Of a DNA stretch of 64,000 nucleotides, positions 7,127 through 16,512 are shown one piece after another. The position numbers and the translations under genes are program-made. This DNA is from Arachidicoccus rhizosphaerae (GTDB lineage Bacteria; Bacteroidota; Bacteroidia; Chitinophagales; Chitinophagaceae). How positions within the stretch are numbered: the first letter of the stretch is position 1; every line of letters begins with the position of its first letter. Location: NCBI RefSeq assembly GCF_900107765.1, contig NZ_FNQY01000005.1:62001-126000 (forward strand), read 5' to 3'. The notes under the pieces were generated by a model. The model ran no database searches, was not told the DNA's origin, and saw only the letters and a list, made by a program, of their open reading frames with translations.

Positions 7127-8380
7127 CTATTTAATCTTAAAGGCTTTTTTGATCTTATTTACGTAATCCAGTTTTTCCCAGGTAAACAGTTCCACTTTAT
7201 GCTTAACTTTTTTGCCATCCGGGGAAATAAACTCTTTAGTGACTATTTCATTTTTACGGCCCATATGACCATAAGCTGCTGTTTCACTGTAAATTGGATT
7301 TCTGAGCTTTAATCGGGACTCAATAAAATAAGGACGCATATCAAAGATACCTTCAACAATCTTTGAGATTTCCCCATCGGTCAATTCAACATTGGCCGTG
7401 CCGTTGGTATTGACATAAACACCCATAGGTTTTGCTACACCAATCGCATAGGATACCTGAACCAGAACCTCATCAGCGACGCCGGCTGCAACCAGATTTT
7501 TAGCGATATGCCGGGTGGCATAAGCCGCAGAACGATCCACTTTGCTGGGATCCTTTCCACTGAAGGCTCCGCCTCCGTGGGCACCTTTTCCGCCATAGGT
7601 ATCTACAATGATTTTACGGCCGGTAAGCCCCGTATCTCCATGAGGGCCACCAATCACAAACTTGCCGGTTGGATTCACGTGAAACTTGATATTACCGCTG
7701 AAAAAATGCTTATAAGCCGGATACTTTTTAATCACTCTTGGGATTAAAATAGATTTAATATCCTTTTCTATCTTGGCGAGCATTTTTTCTTCCGTATCAA
7801 AATCATCATGCTGGGTAGAGATTACAATGGCATCGATCCTGGTAGGCTTATTATTATCATCATATTCCAGGGTCACCTGACTTTTTGCATCTGGACGCAG
7901 ATATTTAATCGCCTTATTTTCTCTGCGTAACTCAGCCAGTTCAATAAGTAACGTATGTGCTAAATCCAGTGCCAAGGGCATATAATTCTCTGTTTCGTTG
8001 GTAGCATAACCAAACATCATTCCCTGATCTCCTGCACCCTGGTCTTCTTTTTTCTTTCTGACAACCCCTTGGTTAATATCAGCAGACTGCTCGTGAATGG
8101 CAGAAAGCACACCGCAGCTGTTGGCTTCAAACATATAATCACTCTTTGTATAGCCAATTTTACGGATTACGCCGCGGGCGATTTCCTGTACATCCAGATA
8201 AGCATTTGATTTCACCTCTCCGGCTAACACCACCTGACCGGTAGTTACCAGTGTTTCACAGGCAACTTTACTGTTAGGGTCAAAGGCCAGAAAGTTATCG
8301 ATGAGGGCATCAGAAATCTGATCCGCTACTTTATCAGGATGTCCTTCTGACACACTCTCAGAAGTGAATAAATAAGGCAT
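7127..8380 (-). CDS. metK: S-adenosylmethionine synthetase
   Basis: This 417-residue enzyme makes S-adenosylmethionine from methionine and ATP. Family signatures are present: [15 protein letters not shown] near residue 9, [12 protein letters not shown] near 116, and the glycine-rich loop [16 protein letters not shown] near 268, which carries the phosphate-binding lysine. It starts 35 bp after the DUF4270 lipoprotein gene with no terminator or SAM riboswitch between, so it is probably read from the same transcript. It ends in a strong intrinsic terminator. Confidence 0.97.
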   Translation of the reverse strand: MPYLFTSESVSEGHPDKVADQISDALIDNFLAFDPNSKVACETLVTTGQVVLAGEVKSNAYLDVQEIARGVIRKIGYTKSDYMFEANSCGVLSAIHEQSADINQGVVRKKKEDQGAGDQGMMFGYATNETENYMPLALDLAHTLLIELAELRRENKAIKYLRPDAKSQVTLEYDDNNKPTRIDAIVISTQHDDFDTEEKMLAKIEKDIKSILIPRVIKKYPAYKHFFSGNIKFHVNPTGKFVIGGPHGDTGLTGRKIIVDTYGGKGAHGGGAFSGKDPSKVDRSAAYATRHIAKNLVAAGVADEVLVQVSYAIGVAKPMGVYVNTNGTANVELTDGEISKIVEGIFDMRPYFIESRLKLRNPIYSETAAYGHMGRKNEIVTKEFISPDGKKVKHKVELFTWEKLDYVNKIKKAFKIK

Positions 8381-8415
8381 CTTCTATACTGTTTTTAGGT
8401 CAATAAATATTTAAA

Positions 8416-9927
8416 CTACTCTTTAACCTGCGAATATACAATATGCAATTGTAATTTGCGCGTAGAATTTGCGGGGCCTTTCACCCGGACATGACCTATG
8501 GATGGATAATTGAGTGGCAATAATGAACCACTGGAAGTAGAAGTACCTATACTGATATATTGCCCTAGATTTGGTGCATAAAGGCTGTCACCGGTACCAG
8601 GACTATAAATATCCAGAGGTTTATTGACCGTTTTGCCCAAAATAATATTTTGAACATAATGGGTAATATTTAACTGGTAGCGGTAAACAGAGTCTACGAT
8701 TTTATCAGGATCTGCCACTTTATAAGGGTAACTTCCCAGCGTGCTGATGGAAGATGCATCTGTCGCATAATAATAACTCAGTCCCGAACTAAGCGTGGTT
8801 GCTGTTACATCACCGGTTAACATCTCCCTGCGCTTGTTCGCGGAATCATAGGCAGCCACAAACAGATTCGGCGGATCAATCAGATTGCCTTTGGTATCTG
8901 CCGGGTCATTATCGCTATGAACAATTAACTCGGCCTTATAAATTAAAGATTTAGGGAAGCTGGCCAAATCAGGCAGTTTCACCCGGGAATAAACCCCTGG
9001 GGAAGCTTCAAAATACAGATAAGGATCACTTTGAGTGGTATCTCCCGTTGGAAATACTGCATCCAACTGAGATCCAGTCCGGTCTTTTTTAATATAATTG
9101 GAACTGGCCGAATTGGAAGTAGGCCTGAAATAGGCAACTGCCGTATCCCTTCCGGCCGTATCTTTTTTAAGATAAGAATAGTAAATGGCCAATTTGGTAT
9201 TCGTTCCGCTTAGTACGATGGGCAAAAGTGCGTTACCGGTATTTTCAGGTACGATCTGAAAGCCCTTAAAAGCAAGCAAAAATGTGCTATCCGTCTGATA
9301 TTCATGGTTAAACGTATATTCTTTTAATAAACGATTACCAAAATCATCCTTTAATCGGATTCTGAGTTGATTGGTGGTAGTATCCTTATATACTTTTACG
9401 GAATCATTGGTCGTTGTAGGTAATATGCTTTTTGCCGCGTCATTATAGGTCAACTCTGCTGCGCGGGGAAAAGCAGTGGTAGTGCGGTAAGGATAATTAT
9501 TATCTACACCAAATTCAGCACTCTGATCGATTTCATATACTCTAAATGCCAGGGATTGGGTAGAGTCTCCATAAACACCCCCTCCTGTAGCCAATACCAA
9601 TACGACAGAATCCAGTGTCAGGCTATCACTGGAAACAGGGAAGCTGAAAGAATCAATGGCTGGCTGCATTTGAACATTAATAGAGGCATTTGTTTGACCG
9701 AAAACTGAACTGTTTGTATTGCCTAATACATTCAGGGAAGTAATGGGTACAGAAGCACTGTCATCTCCCCAGGTTTTACCAAAAACATCTATTAAAGTGT
9801 CTTTGACATGAACCCCGTCAATGGGCGGAATAAAGTCTTTTCCAAGCGTAGTTGTAATTTCTTTGGTACATGCGGCCAGAACACCTAGTGTCAGGGCAGC
9901 AATAATCCAGATTTTTTTTTGATTCAC
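8416..9927 (-). CDS. DUF4270 family lipoprotein
   Basis: A 503-residue secreted protein with a lipoprotein signal (IWIIAALTLGVLAACTKE; lipidated Cys near residue 20), so it should sit in the outer membrane or face the periplasm. The body matches the DUF4270 family of Bacteroidota, which is all-beta and of unknown function. The start is GTG at 9927 because the signal peptide begins directly there and no suitable ATG exists. It lies between the glycogen-synthase-like gene and metK. The 262-bp leader contains small hairpins with a shared 12-nt loop (10021-10165). Confidence 0.85.
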   Translation of the reverse strand: MNQKKIWIIAALTLGVLAACTKEITTTLGKDFIPPIDGVHVKDTLIDVFGKTWGDDSASVPITSLNVLGNTNSSVFGQTNASINVQMQPAIDSFSFPVSSDSLTLDSVVLVLATGGGVYGDSTQSLAFRVYEIDQSAEFGVDNNYPYRTTTAFPRAAELTYNDAAKSILPTTTNDSVKVYKDTTTNQLRIRLKDDFGNRLLKEYTFNHEYQTDSTFLLAFKGFQIVPENTGNALLPIVLSGTNTKLAIYYSYLKKDTAGRDTAVAYFRPTSNSASSNYIKKDRTGSQLDAVFPTGDTTQSDPYLYFEASPGVYSRVKLPDLASFPKSLIYKAELIVHSDNDPADTKGNLIDPPNLFVAAYDSANKRREMLTGDVTATTLSSGLSYYYATDASSISTLGSYPYKVADPDKIVDSVYRYQLNITHYVQNIILGKTVNKPLDIYSPGTGDSLYAPNLGQYISIGTSTSSGSLLPLNYPSIGHVRVKGPANSTRKLQLHIVYSQVKE

Positions 9928-10020
9928 TGATTATCTGCGGTTTATTAGATAATATTTAAAGGCTTTACCGACATACATGATGCCCCATAATAGTTACAAT
10001 ATAAATCTATTGACTACCAA

Positions 10021-10165
10021 AGAGATGTGGCTCTGGAGTACAACCTGATATTATAAAGAAAAACAACATAATGCTGCTTTCTCCTATATTGGATCCAACC
10101 TGAAGAGATGTAGCCTCAGGTTACATTCTATCTGTATGCAGAGGCGGGAGAGATGTAACCCCCGC
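10021..10165. repeat. Small hairpins presenting a repeated 12-nt loop
   Basis: The motif AGAGATGTNNCY occurs three times on the + strand: 10021-10032 (GGCT ending), 10104-10115 (AGCC) and 10149-10160 (AACC). The last two are exactly the loops of hairpins with stems AACCTGA/TCAGGTT (10097-10103 with 10116-10122) and GCGGG/CCCGC (10144-10148 with 10161-10165). The stems differ in sequence while the loop is kept. No T-run follows on either strand, so they are not ordinary terminators. They lie between the glycogen-synthase-like gene and DUF4270. Confidence 0.55.
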
Positions 10166-10189
10166 TCCTACTTAAAGCGCAATAAACGA

Positions 10190-11005
10190 TTAAGGCGCAA
10201 TCTCGTTATACAATTCTAAATACTCTGTTAAATCAGTCTCCCACCCTTTAAATGGAAGGATTTTTTTACCTTTTGCTTTAGAAAACTCAGTAATTAATTG
10301 CTTGTCTACACTGTCAGAAGCAAAAATAATTCCATCAGCATAGGTAGCACCACCACGATTCATTCCTAAATTATCTGCCGTTTTAAAGACCTCCAGGTCC
10401 TTACTTTTGACATTATTATTGATGGTCGCCTGTTTAATAAAATCTTTATCGAAATTTTCTTCAAAGGTCTGTCCACCAACGGAATAGAGTACTTTACTAT
10501 TGGTAAAGACAGGGTCTTTCTTATAGGCTGTCTTAATATAAAGAGGTATAAGTGCACTCATCCATCCACTACAATGGATGATGTCCGGAGGCCAGCCGAA
10601 TTTTTTTACAGTTTCCAGCGCTCCCTTACAAAAGAAAATAGATCTTAATCCGTTGTCATCAAACCAGTTCTCATTTTCATCGTGAAAAACGAACTTTCTT
10701 TTAAAGAATTCGTCATTATCCAGAAAATAAACCTGTAATCTGGCATTGGGCAGTGATGCAACTTTTATCTGCAGTGGAAAATCATCATTATCTATGGCTA
10801 CATTGATACCGGACAATCGAACGACCTCATGTAAGCGGTGGCGTCTTTCATTGATTACACCAAACCTGGGCATAATACAACGGACTTCCAATCCTGAATC
10901 ATTACTTTTAATCGCTAATTTGTTAATAATTTCTGCGTATTCTGTCAGCTCTAGATAGGGAGACATTTCTGTAGAAATAAATAAAATTCTTTTTTTATTA
11001 GACAT
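10190..11005 (-). CDS. Glycogen/starch synthase catalytic-domain-like protein
   Basis: A 271-residue protein when started at ATG 11005 (MSNKKRILFISTEMSPYLE). An upstream ATG at 11059 would add 18 residues that overlap the promoter region. It resembles the N-terminal GT5 half of glycogen synthase (FISTEMSP, then CIMPRFGVINERRHRLHEV). It lacks the C-terminal GT-B nucleotide-sugar half and the usual KTGGL loop, so full synthase activity is doubtful. Short proteins of this kind, divergent from panC, are conserved in Bacteroidota, so this is a stable family and not a recent truncation. A -7 box (CAAAGGTA on +, 11037-11044) lies 32 nt upstream. Confidence 0.8.
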   Translation of the reverse strand: MSNKKRILFISTEMSPYLELTEYAEIINKLAIKSNDSGLEVRCIMPRFGVINERRHRLHEVVRLSGINVAIDNDDFPLQIKVASLPNARLQVYFLDNDEFFKRKFVFHDENENWFDDNGLRSIFFCKGALETVKKFGWPPDIIHCSGWMSALIPLYIKTAYKKDPVFTNSKVLYSVGGQTFEENFDKDFIKQATINNNVKSKDLEVFKTADNLGMNRGGATYADGIIFASDSVDKQLITEFSKAKGKKILPFKGWETDLTEYLELYNEIAP

Positions 11006-11036
11006 TCTTATACCAATTTTGTCCTCAATAGGTTTG

Positions 11037-11044
11037 CAAAGGTA
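11037..11044 (-). promoter_or_regulatory. Candidate -7 box for the glycogen-synthase-like gene
   Basis: The minus strand reads TACCTTTG, an exact TAnnTTTG box 32 nt before the ATG at 11005. A TACTTTG sequence on the + strand at 11065-11071 may serve divergent panC. Confidence 0.45.
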
Positions 11045-11094
11045 AGAAAAATAACTCAAATGATTACTTTGCGGCCTTCCATATATTGATAATA

Positions 11095-11937
11095 ATGATT
11101 ATATTAAAAAAAGTAGCCGATTTAAATAAAGTAGTTGCCAGTATTCATAAGACTGGAAAATCAACAGGGTTTGTTCCTACAATGGGAGCCCTCCACGAGG
11201 GACACTTATCCCTGATAGAACAGTCCCGGAAAATAGCCGACGTTACCATTTGCAGCATTTTTGTCAACCCGACACAGTTTAATGACCCTGAAGATCTAAA
11301 AAAATATCCAATTACAACGGATCAGGATATTACGCTGCTCGAATCTGCAAAAGTCGACTACCTTTTTCTGCCCACGGTTGAAGAAATCTACCCTAAGGAT
11401 TCACCTAAAAAACACTATGATTTAGGTCAAATTGAAACAGTTCTGGAAGGGGCTCACAGACCAGGACATTTCCAGGGAGTGGCGGAAGTCATAGACCGCC
11501 TGTTGACGCTGATCAAACCGAGCTATATCATTATGGGCCAAAAGGATTTTCAGCAAGTAAAAGTGGTGACTAAATTGATAGAACTCATTGGAAGTCAAAC
11601 AAAACTCGTTACCAGCCCTACTCACAGAGAGCAAACTGGACTCGCGCTCAGCAGTCGCAATGCCAGGCTCAGCCAGCAGGAATTACAGCAAGCCACTGCT
11701 ATTTCAAAGGCCTTACTCTATGGCAGACAACACATTAAGGATACCGATCCCAGAACCCTGGAACAAGAAATGAGCAGCCAATTAATGGCTGCAGGCTTTG
11801 GTCCCATTGACTATGTAGCCATTTGTCATCCTAATAATCTGAGTCCGATTCAGCAGTATCAGACCGGCATGGATGTGGTGATTTTAGTTGCAGCATTTTT
11901 GGGACAGGTTCGCCTTATTGATAACATGCTCATCTAA
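11095..11937 (+). CDS. panC: Pantothenate synthetase
   Basis: This enzyme joins pantoate and beta-alanine with ATP in vitamin B5 synthesis. The start is ATG 11095; the frame also offers TTG at 11086, which is less likely. The product has 280 residues, normal for PanC. Signatures are PTMGALHEGHLSLI (pantoate/ATP site with the HxGH motif), SIFVNPTQF, and GQKDFQQV near residue 145. It is transcribed divergently from the glycogen-synthase-like gene. The coenzyme A pathway is also represented by coaX at 42.9 kb. Confidence 0.96.
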   Translation: MIILKKVADLNKVVASIHKTGKSTGFVPTMGALHEGHLSLIEQSRKIADVTICSIFVNPTQFNDPEDLKKYPITTDQDITLLESAKVDYLFLPTVEEIYPKDSPKKHYDLGQIETVLEGAHRPGHFQGVAEVIDRLLTLIKPSYIIMGQKDFQQVKVVTKLIELIGSQTKLVTSPTHREQTGLALSSRNARLSQQELQQATAISKALLYGRQHIKDTDPRTLEQEMSSQLMAAGFGPIDYVAICHPNNLSPIQQYQTGMDVVILVAAFLGQVRLIDNMLI

Positions 11938-12056
11938 ATAGCGCAATTTATTGGCATTTTTTGACAGGTCCTTTGCAAACCAAAGTTCGTTATTATAAGG
12001 CAAGTTAATTATCAGAAGCATTGATAATCAAACTTTTTTTAGCGATCTGCCTTTCG

Positions 12057-12064
12057 TACCTTTG
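12057..12064 (+). promoter_or_regulatory. Candidate -7 box for the MFS gene
   Basis: TACCTTTG matches the TAnnTTTG box exactly, 55 nt before the ATG at 12120. A short GTCC/GGAC dyad follows in the leader. No good -33 TTG is visible. Confidence 0.45.
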
Positions 12065-12119
12065 CAGGAGTCCGCTTTTTGGACCCACTTAAAAAACTTT
12101 TTACCCTGCCAGGGACAAT

Positions 12120-13436
12120 ATGCAAAACAAAATAGCCAATAGTATCCGTAAATACCTGAAAGACCAAAAGGCATTAACGCATAAAAATTATCGGCTGTTT
12201 TTAGTAGGGCAAAGTTTTTCTTTAATAGGCACATGGATCCAAAGGCTGGCCATGATCTGGTTATCCTATCAATTAACCGGATCTGCCTTCTTGCTTGGCT
12301 TGGTAGGCTTTTGCGAACAAATCCCCATATTTGTACTTGCCCCCTTTGCAGGCGTATATGCAGATAAGTGGGATAAACATAAAGCCTTATGTCGGATTGA
12401 AGCGCTGGCTATGATTCAGGCACTCATTCTGGGCATTCTGACGCTTACCGGCTCAGTCAATATTTACCATATTATAATTCTGAGTCTTTGTCTGGGTTGT
12501 ATTAATGCATTTGAAGTCCCTATTCGTCAATCATTTGTAGTGGATATGGTAGACAGAGAAAAAGATGTCCTGCCCAATGCCATTGCGACTAATTCTATGG
12601 TTTTCAATCTTTCCAGGTTAATTGGCCCTTCCGTGGCCGGCATCCTGATTAGTTCTGTAGGGGAAGGATGGTGTTTTATGGCGAATGCCTTTAGTTATGC
12701 AATAGTGACGGCGTCCTTATTATTCATGCACATACAAAAGTTCCCCGCTGCTGTAGAGTCTTCTCAAAAGATACTCCAGAGGCTGGCTGAAGGAATAAAA
12801 TATATTAAGAGTAAGCATATTATGCGTACGCTGCTGATTCTGCTGGCCATCGTCAGCTTCAGCAATGCTTCGCTTAAAACCCTGGCTCCGATTTTTGCTC
12901 AGGATGTGCTGCACGGAGATGCCAAGACTTTAGGGTTACTCATGAGCGCTTCCGGCGTTGGAGCGATAATGGGTGCCATATTCCTGACAAACTCCAAAAC
13001 AACTCCTCTGCTTTCAAGGATTGTATCCTTTACAGGTTTGTTATTGGGTATTGGGATGATCTTTTTTGCCATCTCAAAATCGGTTATTTTATCCCTGTTT
13101 TTTCTGGCGATCACAGGCCTCGCACAAATGATGCACACAGCCTGCACCAATACATTATTACAACTTCATGTCTCTGATGATAAAAGAGGCAGGGTAATGA
13201 GTTTTTATACGGTATGCCTGCAAGGAACGACACCATTCGGGTCTCTGGTGGCAGGAGCCATTGCCGGAGGACTAGGTGGTCCGTGGGCCATGGCCATAAT
13301 GGGCATCATCTGTATCGCGGCAACACTTATCTTCCGGCACGATAAACATCCAGGAGACAAGGACCAAAAAGCAACACTTAAGGACCTGAGGGACGAGGAG
13401 GATACCACTCAACAACAAGAGGCAGCAGCGGTATAA
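12120..13436 (+). CDS. MFS transporter, EntS/MFS_3 type
   Basis: A 438-residue inner-membrane exporter of the major facilitator superfamily. It has about 12 hydrophobic segments and the family motif between helices 2 and 3 in the form GVYADKWDKHKALCRIE (near residue 78). The N-terminal sequence (NYRLFLVGQSFSLIGTWIQRLAMIWLSYQLTGSAFLLG) is typical of the MFS_3/enterobactin-exporter-like group. The substrate is unknown. The tail after about residue 410 is charged and cytoplasmic. The gene converges with the CNNM gene at 13.5 kb, with 81 bp between them and no obvious terminator hairpin. Confidence 0.9.
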   Translation: MQNKIANSIRKYLKDQKALTHKNYRLFLVGQSFSLIGTWIQRLAMIWLSYQLTGSAFLLGLVGFCEQIPIFVLAPFAGVYADKWDKHKALCRIEALAMIQALILGILTLTGSVNIYHIIILSLCLGCINAFEVPIRQSFVVDMVDREKDVLPNAIATNSMVFNLSRLIGPSVAGILISSVGEGWCFMANAFSYAIVTASLLFMHIQKFPAAVESSQKILQRLAEGIKYIKSKHIMRTLLILLAIVSFSNASLKTLAPIFAQDVLHGDAKTLGLLMSASGVGAIMGAIFLTNSKTTPLLSRIVSFTGLLLGIGMIFFAISKSVILSLFFLAITGLAQMMHTACTNTLLQLHVSDDKRGRVMSFYTVCLQGTTPFGSLVAGAIAGGLGGPWAMAIMGIICIAATLIFRHDKHPGDKDQKATLKDLRDEEDTTQQQEAAAV

Positions 13437-13517
13437 GGTATTAACCAGCTATTGCCTCCTAATATCTATCTGAAAATCTGTCTAAAAATCTAAATTTCTC
13501 CCTGCATCCCCCGTTGC

Positions 13518-14846
13518 TTACTCATCCAGATCAATCATGACCCTGATTTTCTGCAACCTGTTTTTGCTGATTTCTTCTACGGAGAAATTAAAGTCTCCGC
13601 AATTGATAACTGCACCCAGACTCGGAATCTCCCCGGCAAGTTCCAGGACAAGTCCCGCCAGAGAATCGCTATCACCTTTGACCACATCGAATGTATTGGA
13701 AGGAATCCCCATGGCCCTGCAGACATCATTTATCATGGTGCGACCTTCAAAGATATAATTGTAGTCATCGATCTTCTTATAGGTCGTATCCATATTATCA
13801 TGTTCATCTTTGATTTCTCCGATAATTTCTTCCTGAATATCCTGAACGGTCACAATTCCGCTGGTGCCACCAAACTCATCCACCACCACAGCCAGACGTA
13901 AATGTTTTTGCTGAAACTCTTCCAAAAGTTCACCTGCCAGCTTCTGCTCAAATACAAAATAAAGATTAATGATAAGAGAATGCCAGTCAAAATCATCCTT
14001 TTTATCCAGATGAGGCAATACGTCCTTTATATGTAGCATACCTACCATCTGGTCCAGGCTACCTTTGTATACGGGTAATCTGGAGAATTTCACTTCCTGG
14101 ATCCTTTTAATGACCTGGCCAAAATTCAATTCATAATCCAGACCGCAGATATCAAGCCTGGCCTTCATTACCTGCTTTACGGTAACCTTGTTAAACTTAA
14201 GGACTCCTTGCAAGATTCTTTTTTCTTCTTCTGAGGCGTCTCTATGGGTTAAGCTGATTGCATTATCCAGTTCTACATTATAATAGGAGCTGGCATCTCT
14301 TTTGAAAATAACAGCTTCCAGCTTATTGGATGAATACAACATCCAGGTACCGATTCTTCTGAAAAAGTAATAAACAATCTCTGTCAATACCCCGAAATCC
14401 TTTGCAAACCTAATACTTTCCTGGGCTGCATAGGATTTAGGAAGACATTCTCCTAATAAGAATATCAGAATAAATATGATGGCTGTTTTAATAAGGAAAA
14501 TACCCGCAAATCCAATACTGGTAACAATTAAATGGTCAATCAGGTAACTGGAGGTAAAGATAATCGCCAGGTATATAAACCAACTGGCAATCTGCAGTGC
14601 ATAAAGTAATTCCTGAGGATGTTCCAACAAATCCAGGATCCTTTTATAGGATGCCTGCGGCTTGGTCTTAATCAGATTAATATCTTTTATCCCAAAGGAA
14701 AAAAAGGCCACCTGCGAACCTGAGACCGCAAAGGCAAAAATAAACAGCACTACCAGCAAGGCCCCAAAGATGGTAATCATCTGTGAATCTGCCGCATCCA
14801 TGTGCACTGTTTGTATGAGCGTATTGATCAATGTGGAGTTAATCAC
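13518..14846 (-). CDS. CNNM/CBS-pair (CorC/HlyC) membrane protein, GldE-like
   Basis: A 442-residue inner-membrane protein. The N-terminal DUF21/CNNM domain has about four membrane segments (residues 25-160), followed by two CBS domains (LDICGLDYELNFGQVIKRIQ, then FEFQQKHLRLAVVVDEFGG-type sequence) and a C-terminal CorC/HlyC domain. Relatives act in magnesium or divalent-cation homeostasis; the closest Bacteroidota family is GldE, named from gliding motility. No other gliding gene is nearby, so motility is not implied. The frame opens with GTG at 14846; an ATG at 14801 would remove 15 residues and is a reasonable alternative start. A paralogue is at 46140-47399. Confidence 0.88.
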   Translation of the reverse strand: MINSTLINTLIQTVHMDAADSQMITIFGALLVVLFIFAFAVSGSQVAFFSFGIKDINLIKTKPQASYKRILDLLEHPQELLYALQIASWFIYLAIIFTSSYLIDHLIVTSIGFAGIFLIKTAIIFILIFLLGECLPKSYAAQESIRFAKDFGVLTEIVYYFFRRIGTWMLYSSNKLEAVIFKRDASSYYNVELDNAISLTHRDASEEEKRILQGVLKFNKVTVKQVMKARLDICGLDYELNFGQVIKRIQEVKFSRLPVYKGSLDQMVGMLHIKDVLPHLDKKDDFDWHSLIINLYFVFEQKLAGELLEEFQQKHLRLAVVVDEFGGTSGIVTVQDIQEEIIGEIKDEHDNMDTTYKKIDDYNYIFEGRTMINDVCRAMGIPSNTFDVVKGDSDSLAGLVLELAGEIPSLGAVINCGDFNFSVEEISKNRLQKIRVMIDLDE

Positions 14847-15132
14847 AGTTCAAGGGTTGTTTAATATTTAAAAATCGGGATCAGACATACCTAACAATCC
14901 AAATCTGGGCCAAAGAAAACACTGTCAGATTAAGGGTAAACAGTGGTCACCTTGAACACCAAATAAATCTTACGTATGAAATTAAAGAAAATTCTGGACA
15001 AAAAAGGAATTTCTGCCCTGGCATTTTTCAGGTAAATACGCAAAATCCACTGCAATATTAAGACTTTTTCTTTTATAGAAGCACATTATAAAGAGCTGTT
15101 TTATAGACAGATGAGACTTAAGCAGACAAAAA
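14847..15132. other. Non-coding gap before the CNNM gene
   Basis: This AT-rich stretch separates two minus-strand units. I see no convincing gene; a 61-codon frame here overlaps the terminator at 15133-15164. No exact -7/-33 promoter pair for the CNNM gene is evident. Confidence 0.5.
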
Positions 15133-15164
15133 AATGCCCCTTCTGATAATGTGGAAGAGGCATT
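15133..15164 (-). terminator. Terminator after the ExbD gene
   Basis: GAAGAGGCATT (15154-15164) pairs with AATGCCCCTTC (15133-15143) with one mismatch. The minus strand then runs into seven T. It lies 21 bp past the ExbD stop. Confidence 0.8.
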
Positions 15165-15184
15165 CAATTCATTAAATATACGTA

Positions 15185-15586
15185 CTATTTGACGTTTGCT
15201 ACAACCCTGGCCCCAGCTTTTTTAGCGGCCTGCATAATTTTAAATACATCTCCATAATAAGACACTGTATCGGCATTTATGACAACCGAGGGCGTATCAA
15301 CAGTCTCATGCAGCTTATTTACCGCCGCAATTAATAAGGTATCTAATTGACTATAATCTGCTACAGGATTCTGTCCCAGGAATATATGCTGATCTTTATC
15401 AATAGATACAACAATATTTTGTTTCACCTTGGTGTCTTTTTGCCCTTTTGGATTATTCACCTTGATTACATTGGGGTTGGCCAGGGTGGAGACTATCAAA
15501 AAGAATAATAACAGGATGAAAAGTATATCATTTAAGGAACCGGTATATACTTCCGGCCGCTCTTTAAACCTTCTTCTTATATTCAT
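15185..15586 (-). CDS. ExbD/TolR family biopolymer transport protein
   Basis: A 133-residue inner-membrane protein with one N-terminal membrane helix (near residues 15-35, containing the conserved Asp of SLNDILFILLLFFLI) and a periplasmic domain ending in VVINADTVSYYGDVFKIMQAAKKAGA, as in ExbD/TolR. With ExbB it forms the proton-driven motor that energises TonB or Tol proteins. The ATG at 15586 is preferred over a TTG two codons upstream. It follows the ExbB gene by 30 bp. No tonB gene is next to it. Confidence 0.93.
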   Translation of the reverse strand: MNIRRRFKERPEVYTGSLNDILFILLLFFLIVSTLANPNVIKVNNPKGQKDTKVKQNIVVSIDKDQHIFLGQNPVADYSQLDTLLIAAVNKLHETVDTPSVVINADTVSYYGDVFKIMQAAKKAGARVVANVK

Positions 15587-15616
15587 TATCAATGATTTAT
15601 ACGAACAGCAGCTACC

Positions 15617-16306
15617 TTATCTGGTAGGTTCCTGTAAAATGTCAATGAATTCTGTACTGGCAATTTCCATCTTATTGGCAGTCTTGTCTACCTGAGTTGC
15701 CAGGTAATTATGCATGATATATGCAATTAGACCAATTACCAGACCGGTACCCGAAGTAATCATTTTTACATAGATACCGCCAGCGATGACGCTTAATTCA
15801 AAATTCCCCGTACTATTAATTTCAAAAAACAATTGAATCATACCAACAATTGTCCCTAAAAAGCCAAACATCGGAGCAATGCCTGCAATCAGTGAAAGGA
15901 TGTTGAGGTTCTTTTCCATATTATAGAGCTCAAGGCGCCCAACGCTTTCCATACTTTTTTCAATCACGTCAATGGGCTTCCCGACCCGCCTGAGGCCTTT
16001 TTCAATGATCCTAGCTACAGGGCTGTCTGTTGTTCTGGCAAGATTCCTGGCCGCCTGAACATTCCCCGAAAGAATATTCTCCCGGATGACATGCATGAAA
16101 TTTGAATCAATTCTGGAAGCCTTGCGGATTGCCAGAAAACGTTCAAAGAACATAAAAATAGCCAGTATCAACAGCAAATACAGGGGGTACATCAATACAC
16201 CGCCCTTACCGAGCAGGCCCCATACAGAAACCTTTGCCATTGCATCCTGGCCAGTCTGAACGGCCTGGACGGTTGTATCTGCTACAATCTGCAATAAAAC
16301 ACTCAT
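15617..16306 (-). CDS. MotA/TolQ/ExbB proton channel family protein
   Basis: A 229-residue inner-membrane protein with three hydrophobic segments (about 35-55, 140-160 and 180-205). The signature LSLIAGIAPMFGFLGTIVGMI lies near residue 135 and a conserved VGRLELYNMEKNLN stretch precedes it. It forms the proton channel of the ExbB-ExbD motor with the following gene. Its likely clients include the SusC-type TonB-dependent receptors encoded upstream, though motors and receptors need not be linked. The gene is separated from the SusCD operon by that operon's terminator and has its own leader. Confidence 0.93.
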   Translation of the reverse strand: MSVLLQIVADTTVQAVQTGQDAMAKVSVWGLLGKGGVLMYPLYLLLILAIFMFFERFLAIRKASRIDSNFMHVIRENILSGNVQAARNLARTTDSPVARIIEKGLRRVGKPIDVIEKSMESVGRLELYNMEKNLNILSLIAGIAPMFGFLGTIVGMIQLFFEINSTGNFELSVIAGGIYVKMITSGTGLVIGLIAYIMHNYLATQVDKTANKMEIASTEFIDILQEPTR

Positions 16307-16454
16307 ATTTATTATTATTAATATTTTCGCTAAAATAACAAGACCCGTACAAGAATTTTGTTAATGTTGATAAGTTTTAGGCCATTTTGAGCACTTCATG
16401 GCTAAAAAGTTTAATCTGCCTTCTAAAATTGAACAATTAAAGACCCATTTTACC

Positions 16455-16488
16455 AAAAAGGCTCCAATCATCAGCGATGATCGGAGCC
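16455..16488 (-). terminator. Terminator of the 11-gene SusCD operon
   Basis: GGCTCCAATCATC (16460-16472) pairs with GATGATCGGAGCC (16476-16488) with one mismatch around a 3-nt loop. On the minus strand it is followed by five T. It lies 25 bp beyond the last gene of the locus. Confidence 0.8.
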
Positions 16489-16512
16489 AGTACTTTCAAT
16501 TAATCATTAAGG

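Noticed and set aside
8381-8415. Possible SAM riboswitch before metK
   Set aside because: The gap is only 35 bp and cannot contain the required junction structure.
14982-15167. A 61-codon minus-strand frame after exbD
   Set aside because: It contains the exbD terminator and has no coding character.
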